DNA of 64,000 nucleotides. It comes from Hermatobates lingyangjiaoensis. Its lineage: Eukaryota; Arthropoda; Insecta; Hemiptera; Hermatobatidae. Below, piece by piece: positions 12,001 to 22,300 of this stretch (the stretch's first letter is position 1; every line of letters starts with the position of its first letter). The stretch is taken from assembly GCA_026182355.1 (NCBI GenBank), contig JAPFBL010000068.1, positions 10,887,001-10,951,000 on the forward strand. The letters are read 5' to 3'. The notes beneath the pieces are model-generated. The model ran no database searches. It was not told where the DNA came from and saw nothing but the letters and a program-made list of their open reading frames with translations. The translations under genes and the position numbers were made by a program.

Positions 12001-14139
12001 TACCCAGGTTTGGAGGACGCCTTAAGGGGTTAGTACGCGGTTTGGGAGGATACTGGAAATGGAGAGTGGGGAACGTAGAATTGGGAATAGTTTTTTTTTT
12101 AAGCTGGATTCAAGTTTGTGAATACTTGAGAAAAAGTTATTCGTCACGCAGAGAAACAGTGGAAGAGGAAGGTCAGAACCAGGATAGTAGAAACACCCGA
12201 GGAAACCAATCGCCTCGCTTAAAAAAGGGAAGTTTTTACCCTTAAATCGTTCCAAAGTTTGTAGATGCGGACAGAATTGGATATAGAGATAGATTTCTTA
12301 ATATGCGGAGGGAGGACACTATCAAAGTTAGGTTACACCACTCAATTACATTAAATCAGACTGTTACCTTAAAATACTTGAATTAAGTTTGCTATCTCAG
12401 ATATCATATTAAAAGATTAATGATTGCCCTCTAATATTTTTTTTGCTAAGATATATATAGTGCCCTCTGTAAAATATTCACATTGTTGTTTCACAATGAA
12501 ACATTTACAGGACTAATTTCAGCAGTTTCAATAGATTTTGTCCTTGGGATTATTAATATATAGACCTAAATACTATAAACCTGATTATACAATTTATACA
12601 CTGAAGATCCCGTATGAACAAACTGTTCAGTAGGAAAAAGAATGAAGTAATATGGCTTTATACAGTACTTTCTCTCATACAAGTAATGGACTTTGATATA
12701 TGGTCACCTCAAATATTTACTTTACTAAAACATTTGAAATATACGAAATACGATCATTAATATTATACATTTATTTTTGAAATTTAGATAGAAGTAAATT
12801 GGTTTATTTTTTTTACACAAAAATAAAGAATAACTTACGTTACAAATAAAAATGTAAGAGCAATGAATTACAAACATTTTTGTTATACTGAAACTTTAAT
12901 ACTTTAAGATTAGAAAAATGATGTTTATAAGGGTACAAGTGAACAACGAAGTACATATTGGTCAGAGTCCATTCAGTTAACTGTTATCTCGCATCTATTC
13001 AATGAACAATGGTTATTCTTACATCCAATTCCATTGCGATAGTGCTCCCGGGAACATCAGAAAATATTGTTCTAGCAATTTAACGTTTAAGAAGGCAATT
13101 TATCAGTCCTTGGATAATTATAACTTCATAAAAGTAACATTGTTTTATTCAAAATTTAAGCCCACAATTAGGTAAAATTAACAATACTACAATTGGAACT
13201 TTCTCAATAGTTACATTAATCATACAAAATTTAAAAATAAATCATTAAACTTTGATTTTATTATTATCTAGGTAATTTAAGAAAATATTAATCTTTAGTC
13301 CGATAAAATTGCTGCTTCCTAATCAATTTCAACTATGCACTTGGGAAAAATCCCTTATGGAAAATTTTTAAAATGGTCATATAAAAAAGGAACAACTTAA
13401 AGTAATGATTTAAACAATTCAAGAAAAATCTCAATCAGGTTCATCATACACTCCAAAGCTAACACTCAATCCAGATTTAATGCACTTCGAAATGAAGGAG
13501 TAGGGATTATGAAATACAAACTAGGTACTCCTCCCAACATATGTCCTAATACCAGGACCCATATGGACAATTATTACCTAGGAGGGTGTTGTAGACCTGG
13601 AATTGATCTGAACCGTTCACATTAAAGAACTATTCTGTTACACTACCGAAGAAATAGACAAGAAGGTTTAAAGGTAGTGTTAGTAATTTAGTACAAGAAA
13701 ACTTTGTCATAATAGTAAAAAAAACTGATTACCAAAGAGCAAAATTACAATATTCCAGAACTTTCCAAAAATATTTAACGTTGACAATTTAAACTATGAA
13801 TGCAATTTCATTCCTCAAAACAAAAGTGTTTTCTCAGACTTTCATCCCAATGATAATCAGCTTTCTCATCAAGGAAAATACTTATTCCAATAGCGTAGAA
13901 TACAAAATTAGAAACAAAAATCAAAGCAATACCTTTCTCTCAGCTACAATTTCCTCGACTCCCGTAGGGTGCCAAGCAACTCTTATATAGCCCTTTTTTA
14001 GTTTAACGACCTCTTCAACATCTGATTCATCGCTGCTCACTAATTCCGAATTTTCCAAAACCATTCCGAATTCTACATTACCCTTCCTATTTATTCTATA
14101 TACTTCGTCTTCATAAAAGTATTGGTGTTCGGTAGTCAT
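1..14139 (-). CDS. UBE2O: UBE2O homologue, E2/E3 hybrid ubiquitin-conjugating enzyme; 5' six coding exons (gene runs off left edge)
   Basis: Coding exons, in transcript order: 13933-14139, 6177-6350, 1545-1703, 792-929, 229-356 and 1-22. They join without a frame break into 276 codons. UBE2O is a large E2 that also acts as its own E3 (histone, ribosomal-protein and other orphan-subunit targets). The part seen is the N-terminal conserved region, not the UBC catalytic domain, which would lie beyond position 1. Family landmarks: GYIRVAWHPTGV then LADRSLMPGDVVRR (vertebrate GYVRVQWYPEGV ... LEDRSVVPRDVVR), a WVGGIK segment, GEYYPGQTLWGP (vertebrate YGFYPGQVLIGP) and VVVEDVKV (vertebrate VVVEEVQV). 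The start ATG at 14139 gives MTTEHQYFYEDEVYR; an upstream in-frame TTG is ignored. The first intron is over 7 kb and full of repeats and a nested ORF. The gene is divergent from POLE2. Confidence 0.94.
229..356 (-). CDS. UBE2O: UBE2O coding exon 5
   Basis: Acceptor gctgcag|GTAGTAG, donor GCTAG|gtaaat (phase 2). Encodes VVVEDVKVESVAVHW then a variable stretch ending in GGEDLA. Confidence 0.92.
792..929 (-). CDS. UBE2O: UBE2O coding exon 4
   Basis: Acceptor ttgcag|GATTCAG and donor ATTAAG|gtaatg, phase 0, 46 codons. HGEYYPGQTLWGP is the diagnostic UBE2O motif. Confidence 0.94.
1545..1703 (-). CDS. UBE2O: UBE2O coding exon 3
   Basis: Acceptor ttttag|GAATTAG and donor AACAAG|gtatac, phase 0, 53 codons. 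Contains SWVGGIKIVHSKLFLRL and KSTCVITD, aligning with the vertebrate WLGKVYDLKNQIILKL ... ARCSMNTED stretch. Confidence 0.93.
2185..2335 (+). mobile_element. decayed tRNA-SINE fragment
   Basis: The order of short blocks (ccagtcccaatcctg, gatggtaactcgttaagatc, cctactctagagtaaac, gtagaat) follows the body of the better-preserved SINE at 57364. The promoter head is missing. Confidence 0.5.
4386..4458. repeat. nested palindromes
   Basis: A TAA/TTA trinucleotide palindrome is followed by gccagttctggc and a longer inverted repeat, gcaaatatcag ... ctgatatttgc, around a short loop (about 4424-4457). Confidence 0.6.
5380..5545. repeat. foldback element
   Basis: Left arm (about 5384-5434) reads cacacacaatagc ... 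acagtctcaaatttt; right arm (about 5495-5540) is its inverse ending gctattgtgtgtgg. The loop carries, on the minus strand, CTGATGA (5452-5446), C, GGTT-A-AACC, then TAAAA. This is a hammerhead-like layout with the invariant G12 replaced. The left flank (ttctcaaaagtaaactaaa) recurs near 3668. Confidence 0.65.
6177..6350 (-). CDS. UBE2O: UBE2O coding exon 2
   Basis: Acceptor tgtgcag|GTGGGT and donor GAG|gtacct are both phase 0, giving 58 codons. This acceptor makes an ungapped alignment with the vertebrate protein across ERK|VGLADRSLMPGDVVRR. An upstream alternative AG (6386-6385) would shift the frame into a stop, and another (after 6372) would add eight residues. Confidence 0.92.
6975..7110 (+). 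repeat. dispersed repeat, copy 1 of 2
   Basis: Shares a diverged block with 45140-45290: tgtactctttcgtt, ttattacaaaa, ctaattttaagctac, cttcggtgaatctgac. Weaker similarity also exists between 7670-7690 and 45780-45810, so the original element may be about 0.7 kb. Function unknown. Confidence 0.6.
8329..9018 (+). CDS. hypothetical secreted lysine-rich protein, 229 aa, nested in UBE2O intron 1
   Basis: Single open frame from ATG 8329 (gacATGT) to TGA, on the strand opposite UBE2O. Residues 1-20 look like a signal peptide (MSLWSVRYLAILASFTLTRG, a hydrophobic core then a small-residue end). The mature part is hydrophilic and Lys/Asn-rich, with five cysteines clustered in about residues 47-93 and possible N-glycosylation sites (NLT, NQS). 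A polyadenylation signal AATAAA lies at 9027-9032, just after the stop. I recognise no domain. It could be a lineage-specific nested gene, the terminal exon of a longer gene, or a fortuitous ORF. Length, signal peptide and the close poly(A) signal favour a real gene; the lack of any known family argues for caution. Confidence 0.5.
   Translation: MSLWSVRYLAILASFTLTRGAVVDIDKNNKVEIIVVHNLTVKSQNGECKSEDDKGKKLLCDILCHNKNIMAKLNMLELKLDRISCSDKHTRLCGQSNQSHVQTSRTNRNNPILLQLSSINDLNELRKSEQVKQLPQPPGLNGLLSHLETRVPDNLNFTPFDEKIQNYQVKKKPTEVLEDKFNYFIKKNKVDLDGLNRLLKITKPGEGENENIIGLLLPQDRLYNKLQIS
9340..10480 (+). mobile_element. decayed Penelope-like element (RT relic and 3' end)
   Basis: Near 9430-9500 the translation RYIYTTQCFFIWLHG aligns with RYIDDIFFIWPHGEANL of the better copy at 52 kb, so the catalytic YIDD is lost. 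A further block, VNTFLDVNIT, follows in another frame near 9547. The tail at 10330-10450 (tgttggcagtacttactacaacgaac) resembles the 3' flank of the PLE relic at 62.8 kb. Several frameshifts and stops: pseudogene. Confidence 0.7.
10520..10720. repeat. foldback element of the 'aagaccgcttgtta' family, damaged
   Basis: Inverted arms around 10612. The plus arm contains GACT then CTGACGA (10622-10628), a short stem, GAAA at 10647-10650 and gatctt. The right flank, ttatttcacgtgtttatgtgaaat, is shared with the copies at 19.7, 33.0, 48.3, 51.3 and 54.2 kb. Confidence 0.75.
11040..11980 (-). mobile_element. decayed reverse-transcriptase relic, PLE-type
   Basis: On the minus strand, broken frames contain YYQIGGIIMDSSLRVIFGHIYM (cut here to its core IGGIIMDSS), matching the (D/G)G(V/T)AMGSPL...ANIFM block of RTs, and YVDD (11540-11529) followed by a plausible thumb-side segment. 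The order and spacing fit RT motifs 4-5. It is distinct from the GTAMGTSMAPS family at 48-53 kb. Stops and frameshifts show it is dead. Assignment to PLEs rather than another RT lineage is an inference. Confidence 0.6.
13933..14139 (-). CDS. UBE2O: UBE2O coding exon 1
   Basis: Encodes residues 1-69, from ATG at 14139 to donor AAG|gtattg (phase 0). An acidic serine stretch (SSDESDVEE) is followed by GYIRVAWHPTGVEEIV, the SH3-like conserved block of UBE2O. Confidence 0.93.
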
Positions 14140-14645
14140 GATCAAAATTAACAGATATAAATTTGTCGAATAGCAGAAGGTGAATGAAAACCAAAAACAA
14201 AATGCCGAAACAGTGTTATCTCCAGTGCAACCACCTACATTTTAACAGTACTATATCATACTCCATGAATTCGTTATTCATTCAAAAACTCTAAGCATAT
14301 AATGAATAAAGGAAAAACTTTTGTGTAATTAAATTAATTCAATGTCCTTTCTTCATATTGATCTTTTCTTTTCCACAAGAAGAGCCTAAAAATAATTATA
14401 TAAGTATTTCAATACATTTCTTTTTCAAGAAATAATTCTAACAATAGTAATTAAAAAAAATATTTTTTTATAGTTACCATTTTTATAACAAGTTTAATTA
14501 ATGGATGACTGGGTGTTCAGATTTAAATTTATTTATGTGCAATATTCTTACACTGATATATCCCGCCATAAAAGATTCAAATTGCGGGTAATGATATCAG
14601 ACAGTGATATTTACTGTTATTTTAGTGGTGCTAGCTATTGGAGAA
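14140..14645. promoter_or_regulatory. putative bidirectional promoter between UBE2O and POLE2
   Basis: Only about 0.5 kb separates the two divergent start codons, so both promoters must lie here unless 5' UTR introns reach further. No TATA box is convincing. A short upstream ORF (ATG 14591) overlaps the POLE2 start in another frame. ttattttag at about 14617-14625 could be a 5' UTR splice acceptor. Confidence 0.55.
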
Positions 14646-16211
14646 ATGGATGTTACTCTTAGAAAACAGATTGTTTCAAATTTTAAATTAGCTGGGTTTA
14701 CTCTACGCTCAGATGCAGCAGACTTTTTAACTATGACCTTAATGGAAATATCTAACAGTGAAAGAAACGAGTGGATTGAAAAAATAACTGATTTTATACA
14801 AAAACAACCCTTACAATGTTGTATGATAGAAAAAAAAATGGTTGAGAGTGCTATTCTAGATACTTGTAAGAATGAGATTGATGAAGAGGAGGATATTATG
14901 AATGTTATCTCAGCATTTGAAGTTCCACGTTTTTTCTATTGTTCTGATCGTAAGAAGTTCTTTCCTACATCTAAAGAAAATGTACCTCAGTTGTTTGGCG
15001 TTGCTGATTGCAAGAATAGTTATTTTAAAGATAGGTTTAAAATTATTCACCAATTAACTGCAAGGAATAGCTTGTTTAGTAGTATTTGCCCTGAAGGATC
15101 TCAGTTTAAATTGAAACCGATTGAGTACCTCCTGAGTTGTTCAAAGAAACGCCATAATGTGGTCATATTAGGTCTTCTTTCTTTATTAAAAGAAGGACAG
15201 TATTATTTGGAAGACCCCACGGGTATCGTTCCTTTGGATTTGACAAGCGCAACGTTTCATGATGGTTTGTTCATAGATGGAGGATTTGTTCTTGCTGAAG
15301 GTTATTTTGACGACGGTATTTACTATGTTCAGGCCATTGGTCTTCCTCCGAGAGAACCTCCAGAGATAAGTAGAACTTATTACGGATCCAACAATTATTT
15401 TGGGGGTAATTTTGTCACATCATTTAGAACTAATGAGAGACTGAAGATTATAGAGAGAAAGAAGGTTGATACAATGTTCGTTATACTGTCAGAGTTATGG
15501 CTTGATCAACCTTTGGTTGTTGAAAAATTAGAAATTCTTTTTAGTGGATATTCACAAGATCCTCCTTATGCATTTATTCTTATGGGCAATTTTTTTTCAT
15601 CTTCAAAAGGCTATAATCATTTCTATTCACTCAAGGACGCTTTCAAATCGCTATCGGAATTATTAACTCAATTTCCAAAAATAGTGGCCAATTCAAGGTT
15701 TATTATAATTCCAGGTCCAAATGATTCACCAGCAGCTAACATCTTACCAAGACCCGAGCTTCCTGAATTTATATTTACTGATTTAAAAAATGTAATTAAA
15801 AATGTGCATTTAGCCACAAATCCTTGTCGAATTCAGTTTTGTACTCAGGAAATCGTTGTTATAAGAGAGGATTTAGTTACTAAATTATGTAGAAATAGTG
15901 TACAATTCCCTTCAACAAAAGATATCGGTTGGCATTTTTCTAGGACTATTATTTGTCAAGGAACTCTTGCACCTATGTCTCTTAGTATCTGTCCTGTATA
16001 TTGGAGTTTGTACCCTTCACTTCAAATCTACCCCACTCCTGATTTAATTATTATTGGTGAACAGCACAAACCGTTCACATCATCTTATAATAAATGTCAC
16101 GTCATCAATCCAGGATCCTTTTCTCAAGGGGACTTCACGTTCAAGGTTTATTATCCGTCTTCCAAGAGTGTAGATGACTGTCAATTACCTTCCTCTGATG
16201 ATGGGGCATAA
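14646..16211 (+). CDS. POLE2: DNA polymerase epsilon subunit 2 (B subunit), intronless
   Basis: A 521-residue protein, close to the human 527. This is the non-catalytic B subunit of the leading-strand polymerase epsilon holoenzyme, needed for complex stability and for CMG helicase assembly at origins in the nucleus. Order: N-terminal helical DPOE2NT domain (about 1-75), OB-fold (EDPTG at about 188, F-x-LAEGYF near 215), then the inactive calcineurin-like phosphoesterase domain: YYGSNNYFGG at about 245, LSELWLD at 281, IPGPNDSP at 355, TNPCRIQFCTQEI near 392, INPGSF at 487 and a VYYPS end. All blocks align with vertebrate POLE2 without gaps that suggest a pseudogene. The ATG at 14646 (gaaATGG) is chosen because family similarity begins there; the frame extends upstream only through non-ATG codons. 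The absence of introns is odd, since the vertebrate gene has many. Confidence 0.96.
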   Translation: MDVTLRKQIVSNFKLAGFTLRSDAADFLTMTLMEISNSERNEWIEKITDFIQKQPLQCCMIEKKMVESAILDTCKNEIDEEEDIMNVISAFEVPRFFYCSDRKKFFPTSKENVPQLFGVADCKNSYFKDRFKIIHQLTARNSLFSSICPEGSQFKLKPIEYLLSCSKKRHNVVILGLLSLLKEGQYYLEDPTGIVPLDLTSATFHDGLFIDGGFVLAEGYFDDGIYYVQAIGLPPREPPEISRTYYGSNNYFGGNFVTSFRTNERLKIIERKKVDTMFVILSELWLDQPLVVEKLEILFSGYSQDPPYAFILMGNFFSSSKGYNHFYSLKDAFKSLSELLTQFPKIVANSRFIIIPGPNDSPAANILPRPELPEFIFTDLKNVIKNVHLATNPCRIQFCTQEIVVIREDLVTKLCRNSVQFPSTKDIGWHFSRTIICQGTLAPMSLSICPVYWSLYPSLQIYPTPDLIIIGEQHKPFTSSYNKCHVINPGSFSQGDFTFKVYYPSSKSVDDCQLPSSDDGA

Positions 16212-16452
16212 TATTTTTTCCACTGAATAAGTTTATTTCTCTTAAATAGAACCTTAATTGGTATACAAATGAAAAGTTATTCATTTATGGTATCGGCTGA
16301 AATTCTTATTTCATGAGTTGTTGATTATTTCAAAATGTTAAGTTAATATGACTCAAATAATATTTAAATCAATATAAAATTCACTTAATACGGAGGAATA
16401 TATTGTATGTATGTACTTAATATGATAATTTTTCAATTCAATAACATGCTCA

Positions 16453-16762
16453 AATAAATTATAGTTTCCAAATCAGTCAGCTGTCTTATCCAGAGGAAGT
16501 ATTGTAAGCTAAGTGCATAAAATTTCAATTTTCATATTGTTCAAATTGTATAATATGTACCATAATAGTGTATTACATTCTTTTGTTATTTTCAGTTGAC
16601 CTATTTAAGTACTCCCTGAGAGTCCATGTATGTATTTCTTGAAGTTTCTTAAATTGACTATATAATTGTGTAGGATCTAAAGTTGAAATTATTGCATAAC
16701 TTTTGTTATTGTTTTTTAATGTAAATACTGTTTATTTGTCTATTGTATTTTTAAGTAATAAA
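16453..16762 (+). other. POLE2 candidate polyadenylation signals
   Basis: AATAAA at 16453-16458 and again at 16757-16762 downstream of the POLE2 stop; either could define the 3' end. Confidence 0.45.
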
Positions 16763-19262
16763 ATTGTTTTATATCCCACTGATTGATTTTTCATTATGTC
16801 CTGATTATATCAGTCTTTATAAAAGATGTTTTTAAACAGTGTATGGTTGCCAATGTCTCTAAAGTCTGAGATACAGTTTTTATCATTTTTATTTTAATAA
16901 ATAAATCTCAAAAATTATTTAGATCAATTTATAAAAGGTCTTTAAGAATAAAAGTTTTTATTTAGATTTTTTTAAAAAGAACTTTGAAAAGAATTTATTT
17001 TTCAATTCGAAAATGTTTCCCTTTCTTCCCTAACCGATTCCCCACCTAATATCCATTGTTTATTGCTATTATTAATGTCAAAAATTACAGAATATCAATA
17101 TTTTCAACATATTGACGCATTTATTGTTATTTTGGGTGTTTAAAGGATTTTGTGAAATGACTTCAACAAGATTCCTATTGATTTTTTTACAGGTTTTCGC
17201 TCTGCATTTGATAAAAACACCGTTTTAAAATATCAATTTATTCTAAAATATTGTGCATATTAACTAAATTTTAGATTTAGTGTTCTAAACAAAGGTTGAA
17301 CTGAACTTTAAATCTAAGAAGTATGATTGTCCCCAACGCCCACGCTTACTGGCTGTTTAACGTGTATGTGATAACGTATTAGTGTATCATTGGGACCAGC
17401 TGTTTACGTCATTTCTGAGGGTCAGAGTACACTAAATTTTCTACTTCCCTCATTAAAAATCTAGAGCAATATCCGAGATTCGTAACTTCTATCTGCCCTA
17501 TCAACGACAAGAGCACTCTACTGCTACACTGGAACTGACTCACCCCAACTAATGTTAAAAACCCAGTTAAAATATTTATATGTGATCACTGTTATATAAC
17601 TAAATTTGATGAAGAATTGCACGTGGTTTACAAATTATTGGTTTATTTATATGATGATCCAAGTCAGGTAACTTGCGAATATTTTTGTATAAGTGTTACA
17701 TGCTCACTTTTTGTTCCTCTTTTCACCTCTATCTATATTAATCCTATTCTACAAATTCTATAGTGGTACTAATTTTAACCCTAACTTTTTCTTGTATTAT
17801 TGCTTCACCTTTCATTGTATTGTCTTCATTTTATTTTATTCCTAAAAGTAGAAACTTTCTAATCTTCTGTCAGTAATGACATCAATGAAAATTGTGAAAT
17901 CTATGTGATGTATAAAAGGTAGTTTAAATTGAAGGCTTATATAAACACGACGTTATGGTTCACTTGTCCATAGACACTTGTCACATATAAACACATGATT
18001 TCTATTCATAAATAAATGTAAGAATACACCTTTTATCCATCTATAATAGATGGAAAAAAGAAGTATTACAAAGTTAAGTGTCCTCTTTGATTAAATTGGC
18101 ATGATTACAAATAGTATTGCAATTATTAAACGCAGTGTGATTTTCACTGATTTGTAAAATTCAATCATCTGTATAGAGCTGGAGTGGGGAACCTTTCTTG
18201 GAGTAAAGGCCATGTTTAGCATCGTCCACTTCCCCAAGAGGCCACCACGAATGAATAAGCAAATTCTTATATAATAGTTATATTGTAAAATCCTTGAATC
18301 TATCATTATATTACTCCATCAGTATATCTAAAACTGTTTCGCATCTTTCAAAAGATTCAGTAGTGTCCTAAATTCTCTTTGTTTATTACCTTTGTTAGCT
18401 CAGGAAAATGATTTCTTAAAAGCTTAGACTTTTCAAGTAATGATTGATAAATAGTCTTCTTCGTAAATGCCAGATTTTTTTGTCTTTATTACCAGAATTG
18501 TAGTTCTTTATATTTTGAAAAATATTTCTCAACAAACCACAGAAGGCCGCATTTCATGTTTCAAAAAGCCGCCAGGTTCCCCACGTCTTGGACAGTTTCT
18601 TTATGATCAGAGTGCATTATACTTTGCGTTCCAATTTACTCACTACATCTTAGTCATTTGAAACTAAGTTTAATGAGTTTAAGAGGCCTTTGCACCAAGT
18701 TTTTTTGAATGGTTATGTCTTCTGAGGTATTATATAGTTAAACTTCCAATAAAATACTTGTACTAACATGGTGATGAAGGTAATAAGAAAAGATGACATT
18801 TAAAAAAAATGGTACGATTCTTTAACACCACTAGATATAAAATGAACTTCCATTATATAAAAAAAAGATAGGTCAAATTTTACATCTCTTCAAATTCGCT
18901 TACAAGCTAATCACAAACCAAACTTCATACATGAGTGCTAAACAGTAGATATTAATTTATATTTTTGCACGTTCCTAGTAAACTACAAAAACTACACTGT
19001 ACATAAGTGCGACTCTGGGTCCACCATCTTATTCTAAATCATTGGCAAATTAAATGATTTGGTGATATTTGATAATAAACAAAATTACATGAGCAAAAAA
19101 GTGTTACATACTAGAATAGTAGTTTTGGTATAATTTAAAGTCATAAATATTATGAAGTATATTATTTCAATACAAATAAGAGTGCATTAAATAATGTGTT
19201 GTGTACAGTTGGACTGAATTCCTGAGTTATAGTTGTTCTAAACAGTTACCAAGTCACTTTGA
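16763..19262. other. intergenic region between convergent POLE2 and USH1G
   Basis: AT-rich with no supported coding exon. It contains a short hAT-like element (18178-18597). The richer patch at 17320-17560 is unassigned. Confidence 0.6.
18178..18597. mobile_element. short non-autonomous hAT-like element
   Basis: ctggagtggggaacct near 18180 and its imperfect inverse aggttccccacgtc near 18570 form termini of the CAGxGGTGGGxAACCT type seen in hAT elements. There is no transposase ORF in the 420 bp between. Confidence 0.5.
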
Positions 19263-19360
19263 CTATACTTTACTGTCCTGCAGTATGCCTGGGTTTTGCA
19301 GTGCGTTTTTCCTTTGTTCAACAGCGTATAGAAGTTTCCTTCTTGGTCCCATTGGAAATC
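19263..19360 (-). CDS. USH1G: USH1G coding exon 10 (SAM end and PDZ-binding tail)
   Basis: Acceptor atttcag|[18 protein letters not shown] (vertebrate VPLGPRKKILGAV) completes the SAM domain, and the protein ends DSKV before TAG. X-S/T-X-hydrophobic is a class I PDZ ligand, as in vertebrate SANS. Confidence 0.94.
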
Positions 19361-22300
19361 CTGAAATTGGTAGTGAATTATTGTTTAAGTTGATCACTTT
19401 AATCAGTGGCGTAGCAGGAAGGGGAAGGATCCACACAGGTTGGCATGTGCCAGGGGGGGGGGGGGGGGTTAAAATAATAAAATGCTAACAAAAAATCTGA
19501 AATTTTATACCACAATGAGTTTTTAAGGTCGTAATTGTTTTTATGAATAATTTGTGTAATACTGTTTTTAAACGGATTTTCAACCGTAATATTTGCGTTA
19601 TTATTGTAATATATGAAATATATATAAAAGAACAGCATGATAAATATATATATATATAAAGATTTCACATAAACACGTGAAATAACAATCAATGATCAAA
19701 CTACAATATGAAATGGGAAAACAAGACTAAGATCTTTCAACCGTAACAAGCGGTCTTCGTCAGAGTTAAATTTTTGACTGTGACGAAGACCGCTTGTTAC
19801 GGTTGAAAGATCTTAGTCTTGTTTTCCCATTTCATATTGTGGTTTGATCATTGATATATATATGGATTAATTTGCCACAATGAAACTAATTTGGAAACAA
19901 TGCTCTAAGGCCTTTCGTCAACGCATCGTCAGAGAGCAAGTGAACAAAAAATAATAAATACTTGTTAACCTGGTTGATTGAAGTCTCTAGAATTGTTGGT
20001 AACCCTGAATGTGTTTGATGATGAAGAAGTCTTCATCTGTTTAATTATTCCACTAATCAAAACTTCATCCATAATAAATAAACAGATGAAGACTTCTTCA
20101 TCATTAAATACATTCAGGGTTACCAACAATTCTAGAGACTTCAGTCAACCAGGTTATAAGTATTTATTATTTTTTGTTCACTTGCTCTCTGACGATGCGT
20201 TGACGAAAGGCCTTAGAGTATTGTTTCCAAATTGGTTTCATTGTGGTAAATTAATCCATCCATTAGATCAAATGTTATTTTAATTATTCATATATATATT
20301 CTATTCTAATAATATACGTATATGATTATTTAAAAAAGTTGTAACCCTTCTCTGAATGGGAATAAACATCTCTAGTTTTATATAGACTAAACATGAGTAT
20401 ACTGAAAAGGAAGTAGATCCTTCGTTGTTAGGAAAGCTGTAGGGTAGCAGGCGCCATTGAGGGAGTCTTAACTTACCTAGCTGTACAAGGTCTTCTTCAG
20501 ACAACATGAGAAGTGCCTCCAGGTCTATTCTCTGGTCGAGCAGTGCTGGGGCGTAGTCCTCCACACCAGCTGAGACCAAGAATCTCCTCAGCGAACTCCA
20601 TCCGGTCCGATAATTAACAACGATCTCTTCTAAAAAAAAAAGTAATATTTTACTTGTTATTTCCTTTTATATATCAACACAATGAAATCTAGTTCACCCA
20701 ATGAATAAAGATCGATATAACAACAGAACTTATTGCATGAAGGAACACAGATCAAATTGTATTTATATACAAACAAATTTCTACGGGTATCTTCGTTGTT
20801 TTTAAATAAAACATGTTATTTGTAACATTCCTGTGAGTGTTCACATGAAAGTTAAATGTTTTTGCATGTATAATTTTCAGAGTAAGACAATGCAATCAGT
20901 CATGAATCCCTACATGCTCTCCTCTAAGAGGGCGATGGGCAGCGAAAACCCTTTCAAACTTCAAATTAATCCTTGCAAGATGACGGAATTGCGATATTTA
21001 TTCACCTGTCAGTAAATACAGGTATTATTTTACAATTTTTATTAAGTGCGTATGAAAATCTTAAGCAATCTGTCCACGGGAGAGGACAATAAGCCGTCAA
21101 TCCCGAGCCTGTATGCTGCTAGACACTTATTCAAGGATCCTTACCTAAATCTTTTTCTTCTTAGTCTTAAAAATGTTACAACAAAAAAGTGTTTGCAAAT
21201 GGAGGTGAAAATTAGTTTTTTTATTGGTTAAACGATGATTATTGATTTTGATCCAAAGAGGTGTGGTCGCGAGGAGGCGATAGTCTTCCTCTTTCTTTCT
21301 TTGAGAAACATCCTTAGAATCGCTCCTACCTCTGTTCTATGTACTTCAGTTCCATGTAAGCCAGTCGAAACCAAGCTAGTTGATTGGTTTCAGGTTTTTG
21401 AAGTTTATATGCAGAAGTCTCACAATAAACCACGTACGCAATAACAAAAGAAATGCTCACTAAAAGTAGTAAAAGAAATGGAAAATTTCTTAAGCGCTTT
21501 CGAGTGCTACGATGTATTGAAAGAACTCAAAATAAGTTCTATATATATACATTGTTATACAAGTATTTATATGATATCATATGGTTATTTATTTGTATGT
21601 CAAAGTGATTTGTTTTTTTTTACATATATGGGTCTAATATATGTCAAATATATATCAGTTGGCGTAAACAGGAACATTGAGACAAGAGTGAAGCAAGAGA
21701 GCGAGCTGCTGACCGTCGGAGGTGGTGATGTCGTCCTCGTTGTGTCGGTGGGCCCAGTGCCGCTGCACTAGACTGCTAGCACTGCCAATGCTGCTGTTGC
21801 TGCTTTCCTCTTCTTTCTCCCCTATTACCTCTCCTGGTGATCCACTCAGAGTTCCAGCCACTCTGTATAACAGTCACACTACACTTTATTTAGACTAGAT
21901 ATTATTTACTTATTATTAATTTAGTCATTTATATATCATCTGCAAAGCTCTTTGTTTTTATTCCTGGTAATGTACTATATCTTCTGTTCAATTTGTTTTA
22001 AGGCCGATAATAAGTCTGTTTGTTAGAGTCAGTATGAATGAGTACTTTACCTTTGCCTGAATGCGACGCTCCCAAAGCCAGGTCGGTCAAAAATACTCGA
22101 CTGCTGATGGCCTGGAGGATGAGAGTTCAGTTCAGCTCTCGTATCGAAAACATCTGACAGTTTCCCTCTCTTCCCTAGACATAATAATAAAAAACATAAA
22201 TTAGTACATTAAGAAGTAATGTGACTAACCCAAGGAATTCCAAAGTATTTATAAGGATGCTAGAAGAATTTGTCTTTTGAGTATAACAAATAATTACCTG

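Larger units (their letters stand above)
6351..13932 (-). other. UBE2O intron 1 (7.6 kb)
   Basis: The large first intron holds an opposite-strand secreted-protein ORF (8329-9018), two PLE relics (9340-10480 plus, 11040-11980 minus), a hammerhead-type foldback (10520-10720) and one copy of a dispersed repeat (6975-7110). The stretches 7110-8300 and 12260-13930 show nothing I can name. Confidence 0.7.
19866..20262. repeat. long foldback element with a hammerhead-like core in both arms
   Basis: Two arms of about 175 bp (19866-20041 and 20085-20262), almost perfect inverses, around a 44-bp loop. Both arms hold an intact CTGACGA ... GAA core. It abuts the preceding foldback element and sits in USH1G intron 9. 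Confidence 0.85.

Noticed and set aside
12022..12255. Overlapping plus and minus frames of about 70 codons
   Set aside because: No recognisable domain, no splice signals, and adjacent to an RT relic; probably decayed repeat.
20301..20579. Minus frame extending past the SAM exon
   Set aside because: The sequence after the strong donor CTAG|gtaagt is intron; the true SAM end is in the exon at 19360.
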